Made by a program: the position numbers and the translations under genes. A DNA stretch of 64,000 nucleotides from Clostridia bacterium (GTDB lineage: Bacteria; Bacillota; Clostridia; Christensenellales; Borkfalkiaceae): NCBI GenBank assembly GCA_017467265.1, contig JAFTSO010000024.1, positions 16,103-80,102 on the forward strand. The letters run 5' to 3'. Each line of letters starts with the position of its first letter. The first letter of the stretch is position 1. Positions 1 through 8,924 of this stretch are shown here, in pieces. The notes under the pieces are model-generated. The model searched no databases. It was not told where the DNA came from and was given only the letters and a program-made list of their open reading frames with translations.

Positions 1-1983
1 GATAGAGAACTCCGTGCACACGTCCGCGAACGCGGAGATGTCCGTCGTCACTGTCTTCCACTCGTTCAACGCAATCTTCTGATCACCCGACGCCGTCGTC
101 GAATAATACACGTAGCCGCTCACAACCCCCGGCAATACGTCTGCCGTTTGGTTGGGTTTGATACGAACGGCAAATTCCCAATCGGCGGACGATTCCTTCT
201 CAACGAGAATATCAAAGGAAACCGTTCCTTTACCTTTGAGCAAGTCCGTCTTGATATACAGCTTATTCATATCCGTACCCGACTGATAGAGATATGCGTT
301 GGTGTTTTCGTCGTATTCCACCGCTGCAATCGAGCCCCTTGACGAACCTTCGTCGCTCCACATTGTAAAGTCTGTACCGTATTGCAAGCCGTTCACAACG
401 GGATCGGGTTCTTTCACCCCGAACGGATCGCCGTAATAGCAGATGTACCCCGTGCCGATCGAACCGTCTTCACCGGAAACAGGAATCACCGTGCCACCAA
501 GCAACGGCGTGCCCGTGCCTTCCTGATTGCTCACGATTTTACCGTCTGCCGTCAATACGTTATAGCGGTCGTACGTCGAAGATTTTTGACCGTACTGGAA
601 ACGTATTCCTTCGTACACGATACTTACGCTGTTGCAATGTTCGTGCCCGACGAAAATCGAATCCACGTTCAATTCCTTTAACTTGCTAATGCTAAACGAG
701 GAGCTCAACCAAGGTCCTTTCATCATTCTGCCAAGGAAGCCAAAGTCCGTTTCGTCAGCCGTTTCCATCGTATCCAAATTCAAAGGATTTTTCAGTATCG
801 ACGAGGACGGGGTTTCGGTTTCCCCCGTGTATTCTTCATACTTTTTGAATGCATCATGGAAAATCGACGGCTGAATGTGGAACGCCATTGAAATCTTCAC
901 GTCCGCGTCAATCGCGTGAATCGCGTTGATCGAATCGGTGTACCACGTGATCTGATCCGCACCAAAGCCAGCGCTCGTCTTTACGATGTTCGTGCCAAGA
1001 GGGGGCAGCGTCTGAACCCCTTGATCGTCGCACATCGGTGAACCGCAACCGTTGGAGTCCATCATATAGAACACGCGGAGCAGCTCGCCGTCCTGCTCGA
1101 TACCCACGGTATAGTTGCCGTTGCCCGTCACGTCCCCCTGCTTGAACAGGCAGTTTTCCGCCGCCTCTAATTGCTGGCATTGCCAGTCAACACCCATCAA
1201 GCTCTCGTTGTCGTGATTGCCGAACACGGGTGCCCAAGGAGTATCCAACGTTTCCATAAAATCGATCAGGCTGGTAAGCAACGTGCCGCTGGGATCAAAA
1301 CGCCCGTAAACGATGTCGCCCGTCAGGATAATGAGATCGGGGTTGGTCTTTTCAACGACTTCGCGGACATAGCGATAGCATTGCGTTTCGGGCGAATCCC
1401 CCCAAGACCAGGTCTGCGTGTCCGACAGCTGCAATACGACGGGATCTCTGTTGCTTTCCACTTCGACGATGAAATCGACCAAATCTTCGTTGGTCTTATA
1501 CGCACCGCAAGTGCAATAATACGCTTTACCGAATTCGCCGTCCGACAACGCCCCGTAGGTATGCCCCGGGGGCGTACCGTAAGGCACTTCACAAATTTCG
1601 CAGACGGGCTGCGAAGTGCAATCCGCCGCCGTGCCTTCGTGGTTACCGTATTCCACCAGCTTGCCGCAGTCACATTTTAACCAATGCCCCGTCTTGTTGG
1701 TGATCCACTCGCCTTCCGTGATACACGTATGTACGTCTTCGCTACTCTCTTCGTCGCTCTCGCTTTCCGCGACGGAGCTTTCCACCGTCGAGCTTTCTTC
1801 TTCACTCGATACCTCGGAAGAAACTTCTTCGCTTTCTTCGGAAGAGATTTCTTCGCTCACGACGGAGCTGCTCTGCTGCTCGCTGCTATCCGAGCCGCCG
1901 CCCTTCTTGCCGCACGCCGCCGCAAAGGACGCCGCCAAACCGAGCGTGAGCATCAGCGCAAACAGCTTTCTCAATTTTCCCAT
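1..1983 (-). CDS. Secreted calcineurin-like metallophosphoesterase lipoprotein (C-terminus beyond window)
   Basis: The reading frame starts at ATG 1983 with AAGGAG about 9 nt upstream and stays open to the left edge (661 codons visible). A signal peptide ends in a lipobox (SFAAAC, Cys24), so the protein should be membrane-anchored outside the cell. A Ser/Glu-rich linker (about residues 30-80) follows, then a Cys/His-rich stretch (HWLKCDCG, CEICEVPYG, YYCTCG), then the phosphoesterase core with LSDTQ, TGDIVYG, FGNHDNE and GHEHCN. These are the metal-ligand motifs of the calcineurin-like superfamily, with DTQ in place of the usual DxH. The part after the core is a beta-rich accessory region continuing off the window. 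The substrate cannot be inferred; extracellular nucleotide or phosphodiester hydrolysis is plausible. Confidence 0.85.
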   Translation of the reverse strand, partial: MGKLRKLFALMLTLGLAASFAAACGKKGGGSDSSEQQSSSVVSEEISSEESEEVSSEVSSEEESSTVESSVAESESDEESSEDVHTCITEGEWITNKTGHWLKCDCGKLVEYGNHEGTAADCTSQPVCEICEVPYGTPPGHTYGALSDGEFGKAYYCTCGAYKTNEDLVDFIVEVESNRDPVVLQLSDTQTWSWGDSPETQCYRYVREVVEKTNPDLIILTGDIVYGRFDPSGTLLTSLIDFMETLDTPWAPVFGNHDNESLMGVDWQCQQLEAAENCLFKQGDVTGNGNYTVGIEQDGELLRVFYMMDSNGCGSPMCDDQGVQTLPPLGTNIVKTSAGFGADQITWYTDSINAIHAIDADVKISMAFHIQPSIFHDAFKKYEEYTGETETPSSSILKNPLNLDTMETADETDFGFLGRMMKGPWLSSSFSISKLKELNVDSIFVGHEHCNSVSIVYEGIRFQYGQKSSTYDRYNVLTADGKIVSNQEGTGTPLLGGTVIPVSGEDGSIGTGYICYYGDPFGVKEPDPVVNGLQYGTDFTMWSDEGSSRGSIAAVEYDENTNAYLYQSGTDMNKLYIKTDLLKGKGTVSFDILVEKESSADWEFAVRIKPNQTADVLPGVVSGYVYYSTTASGDQKIALNEWKTVTTDISAFADVCTEFSI

Positions 1984-2008
1984 AACTTTATTTCTCCTTA
2001 TACTTTTC

Positions 2009-2027
2009 CCTAAAATCGTATTTTAGG
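2009..2027 (-). promoter_or_regulatory. 8-3-8 palindrome between promoter and RBS of the phosphoesterase gene
   Basis: CCTAAAAT and ATTTTAGG flank a 3-base centre. The palindrome lies just downstream of the proximal -10 box and upstream of the RBS, where an operator would block transcription. The regulator is unknown. Confidence 0.4.
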
Positions 2028-2035
2028 TTGTTTCC

Positions 2036-2064
2036 ATTATAACACAGGCTCAGCCAACTTTCAA
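2036..2064 (-). promoter_or_regulatory. Proximal sigma70-type promoter of the phosphoesterase gene
   Basis: On the minus strand TTGAAA, a 17-bp spacer and TATAAT, about 50 nt upstream of ATG 1983. Confidence 0.7.
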
Positions 2065-2128
2065 GTGCATTTCTTTACTACTTTCCTTAAAAATTTGCAG
2101 ATTTTTACTTTTTTAGTAAGGCGTACAC

Positions 2129-2158
2129 ATTATAACACAATCGCTACGTACCTATCAA
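2129..2158 (-). promoter_or_regulatory. Possible distal promoter of the phosphoesterase gene
   Basis: On the minus strand TTGATA, an 18-bp spacer and TATAAT. It would give a leader of about 140 nt that also includes the proximal promoter and the palindrome. Confidence 0.45.
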
Positions 2159-2315
2159 CGGCGAGCCTGCAAAGCTATCAGCCACGTTATTCCTACTCCT
2201 ATTATACGGGCTTTTATTAGCGATTGCAAGCAAGCGGCAGCTGTTTTTTTGACAATTTTCAGGTGTTATTGCATTTTTTATATAGATACATCAAAATAAA
2301 ATCCAACGCAAAACA

Positions 2316-2344
2316 AAAACGCAGACCGACTAAGTCTGCGTTTT
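2316..2344 (-). terminator. Rho-independent terminator of the GH31 gene
   Basis: An 11-bp perfect stem (AAAACGCAGAC / GTCTGCGTTTT) with a 7-nt loop, 16 nt after the GH31 stop. On the minus strand it is followed by a T-rich tract. Confidence 0.8.
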
Positions 2345-2359
2345 GCCTATTGCTTGCTC

Positions 2360-4819
2360 TTATAACGTTTCTTTCAAAATTTTCTTGGTGATTGCAGGCA
2401 AGTCCAAGCCGTCCACCGCCGTCAGATATTCCTGCATTGTTTCCGCCTTCGCGACTGCTTGCCAAGCGTTGAATTTTTCACGGTTTTTCCACTCTGCACG
2501 CGTGATAATTTTCAACGCGCGCGCCTTTTGTTGCTCCACGTCACTCTTGCGTGCAAACGATGCCTCCACGCGATAACGTACCCCCGTCTTTACAGGAATT
2601 TCCACCGTCAAACAATCGCCGAGTAAGACGTTCGCTTTTTTCTTTTTGCCATCGGCAAACAGAGTGATTTTGCCCTGTTCTACGTTTTCAAAACGGATAC
2701 GCAAAGTACGGTTTTTAGGAATAACGCCGTCGTCACCGTTCGCCAAAATCTCCGTTATTTGCGTACATGCCCATGCCTTTTGCACAAAACGGTTGGAAAA
2801 GGCGGTGGTGTATTCGCCCGTGTTCCCGTGCTCTCTACCGTCCTCGCGCAAGGTATATTCACCGTCGCCGTTATAGATACGGATTTCTAATTTTTCGGGG
2901 TTGTCACAGCCGTTGCCCGCGTCGAGCGAAAGCGGCAACACGCCTCCTGCCTTTGCCAAAACGGGAATACTGTCGCGCTTGCGATAGAGCGTAATCTTTT
3001 TGCCGTTCTTGCCTGCCGTGTACTCGTCGCCAGTGAAAATATCCGTCCATTTGCCTTCGGGCAGCCAAGTCTTTATACGCGCATACCCGTCCTTTTTCGC
3101 CTGTTCCGTCACAGGCGCGACCAGCAATTCGCTGCCAAAATAATAGGTCTGCGCATATTCGTACGCCGCCTTTTGCGTATTGCGATAATACAGCGGTTCG
3201 ACAAGCGCAATCCCCTCCTCGTGCGTGGTTTTAGACGCGGTGTACAGATACGGGATCAAGCGATGGCGGAATTTCAAAAACTCTGCAGCGATCAAGCCCA
3301 CACCGTTGCCGTATTCCCACGGCTCTTTCGTCATCGTTTCATAGCACGCGCAATGCAGGCGGTTGATAGGGCTGAACACGCCGTATTGAATATGGCGCAC
3401 GTACAGCTCGTCGCTCTTCTCGCCGAAATTGTGTCCGCCGATATCGTGACTCCACCACGTATACCCCACGTTGGTCGCCGTCGCAGTGAAATAGGGCAAA
3501 TACCCCAGCGTATCCCACGTAATCTCCGTATCCCCCGAAAAACCGAGCGGATACCTATGCGAGCCCACACCTGCGTAGCGCGAGAGCACGAGCGGCGCGC
3601 TATGCCCTGCTACGTTATCTAAATAATGGTAATGATTGAGCGCCCACAACGGATCGTAATCGGGCACGTCCCCGTTCTTTTTCGCCTGCTCCCAAGGGAT
3701 ATTCGGTTGCTGCCAGTCGATCCACCAAAAATCTACGCCGTCCTTTTCATACGGGCGGTGCAAAACCGCAAAATACGCATTAATAAACTGTGCGCGTGAA
3801 AAATCAAAGGGAATATGCCGATCGTTCGGCGCGGACATACCCACCGCCTTTGCCATTTTTTCGTAATCGCGCTCCCAAAAACGTATCCCGTCGGCAGGGT
3901 GCAGATTAAGCGTGATTTTCAAGCCCTTTTCCGTGAGCTGCGACAGGAATTTTTTATAATCGGGAAAGAGCTTTTTGTTCCACGTATAACCCGTCCAGCC
4001 CAAATTCCAAAAATAATCCTTGCCCGTATATTCGGCGCTGTTTTTACCGCTGGCGCTCACCCCCATTTCTTCATCGACGAACTCGGAATAATGCCAGTCC
4101 ATATCCACCGTCGCCACCGTCAGGGGGATCTCCCGTTCTTCAAAGCGGCGTAAAACACGCAGATATTCTTCGTCCGTATAGACGTGATATCTGCTCCACC
4201 AGTTGCCGAGTGCATAACGGGGCACAATCGGCGTTGCGCCCGTAATCTGATAGAGCGCACGCACAGCCCCACGATAATCGTTGCCAAAGGCAAAAATATA
4301 CTCGTCCGTACCGTCCGCACATTCGTTTTGCACTTCGCCGTTTTCCGCCAGCGTCAGCGACATCGAATCGTCGAACACCGCCACACCCGTCTTGGAACAA
4401 ACACCCGTACCAAGCGCGATCTTTTTCGGTGCTTCGTTCAGCCAAGGCCGATGATATACGTCCGCGTTGCAATTATCCAGCGTTCTGTACGTCCCCAACA
4501 GGTTGCCGTCGTTCCCTGCCAAAATGCGCACGTTATCGCGTTCAACGCATACCTGCCCCCTATCTTTTGCCAAAATCAGGCGCACGTCGCCCGTGTCGAT
4601 CACCGCATTTTCGCCATTATCCGTAAAGGTAAAATCCACTTTATCCATATCGCGAAACCACACCGCTTGGGTAGCGTCGTCGCGGAATTTTTTATGCGCG
4701 CTTTGCTCCAAACGGAACAGCTGTTTGCCCAGCACTATCACGCGGTAATCGTGCCAAAACACCGTGTTTTCCACGCGCGCAATCGGGCGCGTTTTTGCTA
4801 TCAAATGTCTATCCAACAT
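2360..4819 (-). CDS. Glycoside hydrolase family 31 (alpha-glucosidase/alpha-xylosidase type)
   Basis: An 819-aa protein. I chose ATG 4819 (MLDRHLIAK) because GGGAG lies 7-8 nt upstream and the preceding gene ends only 19 nt before it; the longer frame would overlap that gene. GH31 layout: N-terminal beta region, then a TIM barrel with WWIDWQQ (Asp368, expected nucleophile) and LGFSGDTE (Asp430, expected acid/base), then a C-terminal beta domain. The nucleophile motif differs from the commoner DMNE/DFGE forms. There is no signal peptide, so it probably acts in the cytoplasm on imported alpha-glycosides. It is co-transcribed with the DUF1653 gene. The exact sugar specificity cannot be read from sequence. 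Confidence 0.92.
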   Translation of the reverse strand: MLDRHLIAKTRPIARVENTVFWHDYRVIVLGKQLFRLEQSAHKKFRDDATQAVWFRDMDKVDFTFTDNGENAVIDTGDVRLILAKDRGQVCVERDNVRILAGNDGNLLGTYRTLDNCNADVYHRPWLNEAPKKIALGTGVCSKTGVAVFDDSMSLTLAENGEVQNECADGTDEYIFAFGNDYRGAVRALYQITGATPIVPRYALGNWWSRYHVYTDEEYLRVLRRFEEREIPLTVATVDMDWHYSEFVDEEMGVSASGKNSAEYTGKDYFWNLGWTGYTWNKKLFPDYKKFLSQLTEKGLKITLNLHPADGIRFWERDYEKMAKAVGMSAPNDRHIPFDFSRAQFINAYFAVLHRPYEKDGVDFWWIDWQQPNIPWEQAKKNGDVPDYDPLWALNHYHYLDNVAGHSAPLVLSRYAGVGSHRYPLGFSGDTEITWDTLGYLPYFTATATNVGYTWWSHDIGGHNFGEKSDELYVRHIQYGVFSPINRLHCACYETMTKEPWEYGNGVGLIAAEFLKFRHRLIPYLYTASKTTHEEGIALVEPLYYRNTQKAAYEYAQTYYFGSELLVAPVTEQAKKDGYARIKTWLPEGKWTDIFTGDEYTAGKNGKKITLYRKRDSIPVLAKAGGVLPLSLDAGNGCDNPEKLEIRIYNGDGEYTLREDGREHGNTGEYTTAFSNRFVQKAWACTQITEILANGDDGVIPKNRTLRIRFENVEQGKITLFADGKKKKANVLLGDCLTVEIPVKTGVRYRVEASFARKSDVEQQKARALKIITRAEWKNREKFNAWQAVAKAETMQEYLTAVDGLDLPAITKKILKETL

Positions 4820-4838
4820 CGTCGTTCTCCCTATACTA

Positions 4839-5051
4839 TTATCCGATAAAGGTAAATCTTTTATACGTTTTTCCGTCCCGTTCCACACTCTCGTCCCACA
4901 TCGAGGCAGGGCGTACCCAAACCTGCCCTTCGCCGTACAAAGCGCGATACACCACCATCTCTTCCGTCGTTTCCGAGTGCTTTGCAATCGCAATCACTTC
5001 GTATTCGTTGCCCTTAAAATGTCTGTATTTTCCTAATTTGATCGCTGCCAT
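4839..5051 (-). CDS. DUF1653 domain protein
   Basis: A 70-aa protein. ATG 5051 (MAAIKLGKY) is preceded by AAGGAG at good distance, so the longer in-frame start is unlikely. The sequence shows the DUF1653 pattern: LGKYRHFKGNEYEV near the start, MVVYRALYGEGQVWVRP in the middle and RFTFIG at the end. The family is a small beta-rich domain of unknown biochemical role, often beside metabolic enzymes. It is the first gene of a two-gene operon with the GH31 enzyme, behind a strong promoter. Confidence 0.88.
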   Translation of the reverse strand: MAAIKLGKYRHFKGNEYEVIAIAKHSETTEEMVVYRALYGEGQVWVRPASMWDESVERDGKTYKRFTFIG

Positions 5052-5072
5052 TTTCGCTCTCCTTATGCCCAA

Positions 5073-5101
5073 ATTATATTACGCAAAGCGTGCTTTTGCA
5101 A
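5073..5101 (-). promoter_or_regulatory. Promoter of the DUF1653-GH31 operon
   Basis: On the minus strand TTGCAA, a 17-bp spacer and TATAAT, about 20 nt before ATG 5051. Confidence 0.75.
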
Positions 5102-5184
5102 TATCTAAACGAAAAAAGGGCAAAAAAATGGATATTTTTGAAAGAATCTGACATAAAATAATAGCTTTTTTCGCAAAAAAGGTA

Positions 5185-5190
5185 TATAAT
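5185..5190 (+). promoter_or_regulatory. -10 box of the anion permease gene
   Basis: TATAAT about 55 nt before the GTG start. No good -35 hexamer is present at 16-18 bp, so the promoter may be weak or activator-dependent. Confidence 0.45.
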
Positions 5191-5245
5191 ATTGCCGTTT
5201 GAGCGCGTTCGCGCCCAAAATAATACGTACGCAAGGAGAAAGCAC

Positions 5246-6415
5246 GTGAGAACGCACGCGGTAGGACAAAAACACCCCCACCATATCCATTTGGGCGCAA
5301 TCTTGTACAGTCACGTTTTGCCGTTTATGAAAAAGAACGCGGTGCTCTTGATCGCGCTCGTCGCGGCGGCGATTACGTCGTGCATCGTGCCCCCCGATAA
5401 GGCGTATTTGGACTATTTCGACTGGAAAACGCTCACCTGCCTGTTCTGTGTTTTAGCGGTGGTATGCGCCCTGAAAAATATCCGATTTTTCTTCTTTTTG
5501 GCGCAAAAAATCGTACGCGCGTTCAAAAACGCACGTGCCTGCGTACTCGCCCTTGCCTACGTCACGTTCATCGGCTCGATGCTGATCGCCAACGATATGG
5601 CGTTGCTTACGTTCCTTCCCTTGGGGTATTTAGTACTCACGTCCACGGGCAAGAAAAAATATATGGCGTTTACCTTTATTATGCAAAATATCGCCGCGAA
5701 TTTGGGCGGTATGCTCACCCCGTTCGGCAATCCGCAAAACCTGTATCTCTATACCAAATTTGCTATCCCTACGGGCGAATTTATGTGGATAATGCTGCCG
5801 CCCTTTTTGATTTCGGTGGCGCTGATCACGCTTTGCTGTTTCGTGTTCGTGAAAAAAGAACCGCTGTCGATCGAAGAAGACAAGATCACGCTGCCTTTGT
5901 GGCGCACGCTCGTGTACGGCGTTTTGTTCGCGCTGTCCATCGTCATCGTGTTCCGTGTGATCCCCTTTTGGATCGGGCTGATCGTTATCCCGATCGCCCT
6001 TTTGTTCTTGGATAGAAAGGCGCTGGGCAAAGTCGATTACGGCCTGCTGTTGACATTTATGGCGTTCTTTGTGTTCTCGGGAAATATGGCGCGTATCCCT
6101 GCGGTGCAACGCGCTTTTGGCGATTTGATGCAGAAAAATTCCCTGCTCGTATCCACCCTTTCCTGCCAGATCATCAGCAACGTCCCGTCGGCAATTTTAC
6201 TCTCACAGTTCACGGGCAATTATCAGCCGCTCCTACTCGGCGTGAATATCGGCGGCTGCGGCACGCTGATCTCGTCGCTCGCCAGCCTGATCACCTTCCG
6301 CGAATACCTTTCGCACAACCCCGACGGCGTGAAGAAATACCTGTTGCTCTTTTCGGCGTTCAATTTTGCATTTTTGGGCATTTTGCTCGGCGCGTGCGCC
6401 CTTTTGCTCCTTTGA
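5246..6415 (+). CDS. SLC13/ArsB-type (ion transporter superfamily) anion permease
   Basis: A 389-aa membrane protein. GTG 5246 is the likely start because AAGGAG (5233-5238) lies 7 nt upstream; an in-frame ATG at 5192 has no RBS. About ten hydrophobic segments are visible. Two re-entrant signatures typical of the citrate/ArsB/NhaD superfamily occur: NLGGMLTPFGNPQN near the middle and SNVPSAILLSQFTGN in the C-terminal half. Such permeases move di- or tricarboxylates, sulfate or arsenite with cations. At 389 aa it is on the short side. Monocistronic, ended by a strong hairpin. Confidence 0.82.
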   Translation: MRTHAVGQKHPHHIHLGAILYSHVLPFMKKNAVLLIALVAAAITSCIVPPDKAYLDYFDWKTLTCLFCVLAVVCALKNIRFFFFLAQKIVRAFKNARACVLALAYVTFIGSMLIANDMALLTFLPLGYLVLTSTGKKKYMAFTFIMQNIAANLGGMLTPFGNPQNLYLYTKFAIPTGEFMWIMLPPFLISVALITLCCFVFVKKEPLSIEEDKITLPLWRTLVYGVLFALSIVIVFRVIPFWIGLIVIPIALLFLDRKALGKVDYGLLLTFMAFFVFSGNMARIPAVQRAFGDLMQKNSLLVSTLSCQIISNVPSAILLSQFTGNYQPLLLGVNIGGCGTLISSLASLITFREYLSHNPDGVKKYLLLFSAFNFAFLGILLGACALLLL

Positions 6416-6426
6416 TTATATGCACC

Positions 6427-6464
6427 AAACCGCCGTTCACGACCAAGTGGACGGCGGTTTTTTT
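6427..6464 (+). terminator. Rho-independent terminator of the permease gene
   Basis: A 14-bp stem with one wobble (AAACCGCCGT...ACGGCGGTTT), 6-nt loop, followed by a T tract. Confidence 0.9.
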
Positions 6465-6473
6465 ATGCCCCTA

Positions 6474-6502
6474 TTGACAAATAGGCAAAAGTATGCTATG
6501 CT
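6474..6502 (+). promoter_or_regulatory. Promoter of the serpin gene
   Basis: TTGACA, a 17-bp spacer and TATGCT, giving a leader of about 70 nt before ATG 6580. Confidence 0.75.
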
Positions 6503-6579
6503 TTTTTTGCAAAAGCGTGGACGATTTGCCCTTTTTTAGGGTAAATATGGATAAGAAAACAAAAAAAGGGGGTATGTCT

Positions 6580-7926
6580 ATGGCTATTCGAAACAAGTTT
6601 CGCAAAACGCTTTCCGTGCTTTGCTCCGTCCTTTTGAGCTTTGGCGTTGCCTGCGGCAAGGGCGAAAATCCGACGTCGGGGAACGCTGCCCTGCTCTCCC
6701 AGCCTGCCGCGCCCACGGAGCTGTCCTATCCAGACCGCACGAACGCGGACTATCTCGCGTTCAAAGGGAACGTGGACGGTTTTGCAACGCGCTTTGCCAA
6801 CGCCGCGTATCAGGCGTATGACGGCGAAGAGAATTTCGCGGTATCTCCCCTTTCGGTGTTTTCCGCGCTCTCGCTCGCCACGGAAGGCGCGCACGGCGTC
6901 ACACGCAGCGAGATTTTGAACGCGCTCGGCGCGTCGCACGAAGAATTGCAAACGTATTATTCGGCACTCTATCGCGAAGTTTCCGTCACACATACCGAAT
7001 ACAACGACGACGACACAACAACGTATTCGGGAGAAGTGACGTTGAGCAATTCGCTGTGGCTGCAACAGGGCATTGATTTTCGACAAGCGGGACTGGACGT
7101 TTTGGCGAACAAATACCATGCCTATTCCTATCTCGCCGATTTTTGCAACGAGAACGAAAAGGCAAACCGAGCCCTGACGGCGTTCATCAAGGAACAAACG
7201 CACGGACTCATCGAAAAGAATTACGAATTGTCCGACAAGACCTTGCTCGCGCTCGTCAACACGCTGTACCTAAAGGACGGCTGGCTGATGCACGGCGATC
7301 TGCCCACCACCGCGCCCTATACGTTCACCAACGCGGACGGCTCTACCCACACCACGCCCCTTTTGCAAGGCAAGTACGTGTCTGGCAGAGTACAGGAACA
7401 GGAAAACTATTCACTCTTTTACACAGCGACGCTGAACAATTACAAGCTGAAATTTATCCTGCCCAAGGACGGTTATACCGTCGCGGACGTATTTACTGCG
7501 GACGTGCTCGCTGAAGTTTCCGCCGTGCAATCCTTTGGCGGTAGTGACTACGAAAATAATATCGACTACTACACCCGTTGTCTTTTCCCCGAATTTGAGG
7601 CGGAATACGACGAAAACGTGCGCACTTTGCTGCAAACGATGGGCATACAGTCGCTTTTTAACGAATACTCGTGCGATTTCGGCGGTCTACTCGATGAATA
7701 TTGGCGCGGAAAAGTGTACTGTGAAAAGGTACAACACACCACAAAACTCTTTGTGGATAAGACGGGCATAGAAGGCGCGGCGGTGACGGTAATCGGGATC
7801 GGCGAGAGCGCCCCTGAAACGCGACAAGAAGTGTTTTACGATTTCGTCATCGATCGGGCGTTCGGGTTCGTCATCACTACGCCCAACAACGTCACGCTGT
7901 TCTCGGGCGTTGTCGAGCATCTATAA
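6580..7926 (+). CDS. Serpin-family protease inhibitor, lipoprotein
   Basis: A 448-aa protein. Three in-frame ATGs compete; ATG 6580 (MAIRNKF) fits best, with AGGGGG 7-8 nt upstream. A signal peptide ends in FGVAC (Cys25), a lipobox, so the inhibitor should be tethered on the outer face of the membrane. The rest matches the serpin fold: ENFAVSPLSVFSALSL near residues 80-95, SNSLWLQQG, LVNTLYLKDGW and the C-terminal FGFVITTPNNVTLFSGVV. The reactive-loop hinge is recognisable (TGIEGAAVTVIG), with the small residues needed for loop insertion, so inhibition is likely. The target cannot be predicted from the short loop. Bacterial serpins are uncommon and known cases in gut bacteria inhibit host or microbial serine proteases. 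Confidence 0.92.
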   Translation: MAIRNKFRKTLSVLCSVLLSFGVACGKGENPTSGNAALLSQPAAPTELSYPDRTNADYLAFKGNVDGFATRFANAAYQAYDGEENFAVSPLSVFSALSLATEGAHGVTRSEILNALGASHEELQTYYSALYREVSVTHTEYNDDDTTTYSGEVTLSNSLWLQQGIDFRQAGLDVLANKYHAYSYLADFCNENEKANRALTAFIKEQTHGLIEKNYELSDKTLLALVNTLYLKDGWLMHGDLPTTAPYTFTNADGSTHTTPLLQGKYVSGRVQEQENYSLFYTATLNNYKLKFILPKDGYTVADVFTADVLAEVSAVQSFGGSDYENNIDYYTRCLFPEFEAEYDENVRTLLQTMGIQSLFNEYSCDFGGLLDEYWRGKVYCEKVQHTTKLFVDKTGIEGAAVTVIGIGESAPETRQEVFYDFVIDRAFGFVITTPNNVTLFSGVVEHL

Positions 7927-7958
7927 AAACGCAATCTCCCAAGGAAAACCCCTATGAC

Positions 7959-7996
7959 AAGCACCCCCGTTTGCGATTTGCAAACGGGGGTGCTTT
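7959..7996. terminator. Bidirectional terminator between serpin gene and argF
   Basis: A 15-bp perfect stem (AAGCACCCCCGTTTG / CAAACGGGGGTGCTT), 7-nt loop, T-rich on the plus side. It lies between two convergent genes and can serve both. Confidence 0.88.
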
Positions 7997-8015
7997 TACG
8001 TTTTGTTTTTATTTT

Positions 8016-8924
8016 TTATTTACCGCCGAGGCATTTAACAAGGACCGCCTTTTGCGCGTGCAGACGGTTTTCCGCTTCGTCGAAAATTTCGTTGGCATGC
8101 GCCTCGAAAACCTCCGCCGTGATCTCTTCTTCGCGGTACGCAGGCAAACAATGCAGCACCATCGCTTTTTCGTTCGCCACTTTCATCACTTCCGCGTTAA
8201 TTTGGTAGTTCTTGAACACCTTTTTGCGTTCTTCCGCCTCGCTCTCCTGCCCCATCGACGCCCAAACGTCGGTGTAGAGCACGTCCGCACCCTTTGCCGC
8301 TTCTAAAACACTCTCCGTGCAGGTAAACTTGCCGTTTTCTTTCGCCCAAGCCATAATTTCCGCGTCCGGTTCATAGCCTTTGGGACAAGCCACCGATACT
8401 TCCATACCCATCTTGATACCGCCGACAATCAGGGAATTGGTCATGTTATTGCCGTCGCCGATATAGCACAGCTTGTTGCCTGCACATGCGCCCTTGTATT
8501 CGCGAATCGTCATAAGATCGGCCAGCACCTGACAAGGGTGGCAATAATCGGTCAAACCGTTGATGATGGGGATAGAGCCGTAGGTTGCTAAATCTTCCAC
8601 TTCCTTTTGCGCGAACGTGCGGATCATAATGCCGTCGAGATAACGCGAAAGTACGCGCGCCGTATCTTCTACGGGCTCTCCTCTGCCGATTTGCAGGTCG
8701 CGTGCGCTCAAAAACAGCGCGCTGCCGCCCAAATCGTACATACCCACCTCGAAAGACACACGTGTACGCGTGGACGATTTCGAGAAAATCATACCCAGCG
8801 TTTTGCCTTTCAAAAGGTGGTGTTCTATGCCGTTTTTCTTCTCAAATTTCAGTTGGTCCGCAAGGTTCAAAATCTCCGTGATTTCCTTTGTGGACAAATC
8901 CATTAACTTCAACAAATGTTTCAT
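8016..8924 (-). CDS. argF: Ornithine carbamoyltransferase
   Basis: A 302-aa enzyme joining ornithine and carbamoyl phosphate to citrulline in arginine synthesis; cytoplasmic trimer in the family. The carbamoyl-phosphate motif SSTRTRVSFE is near residue 50, the HPCQVLADL motif near residue 130 and the ornithine-side HCLPAYR motif near residue 260. Length is normal. ATG 8924 overlaps the TGA of argD (ATGA), with AGGAG inside the end of argD, so the two are translationally coupled. Last gene of the arg operon. Confidence 0.97.
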   Translation of the reverse strand: MKHLLKLMDLSTKEITEILNLADQLKFEKKNGIEHHLLKGKTLGMIFSKSSTRTRVSFEVGMYDLGGSALFLSARDLQIGRGEPVEDTARVLSRYLDGIMIRTFAQKEVEDLATYGSIPIINGLTDYCHPCQVLADLMTIREYKGACAGNKLCYIGDGNNMTNSLIVGGIKMGMEVSVACPKGYEPDAEIMAWAKENGKFTCTESVLEAAKGADVLYTDVWASMGQESEAEERKKVFKNYQINAEVMKVANEKAMVLHCLPAYREEEITAEVFEAHANEIFDEAENRLHAQKAVLVKCLGGK

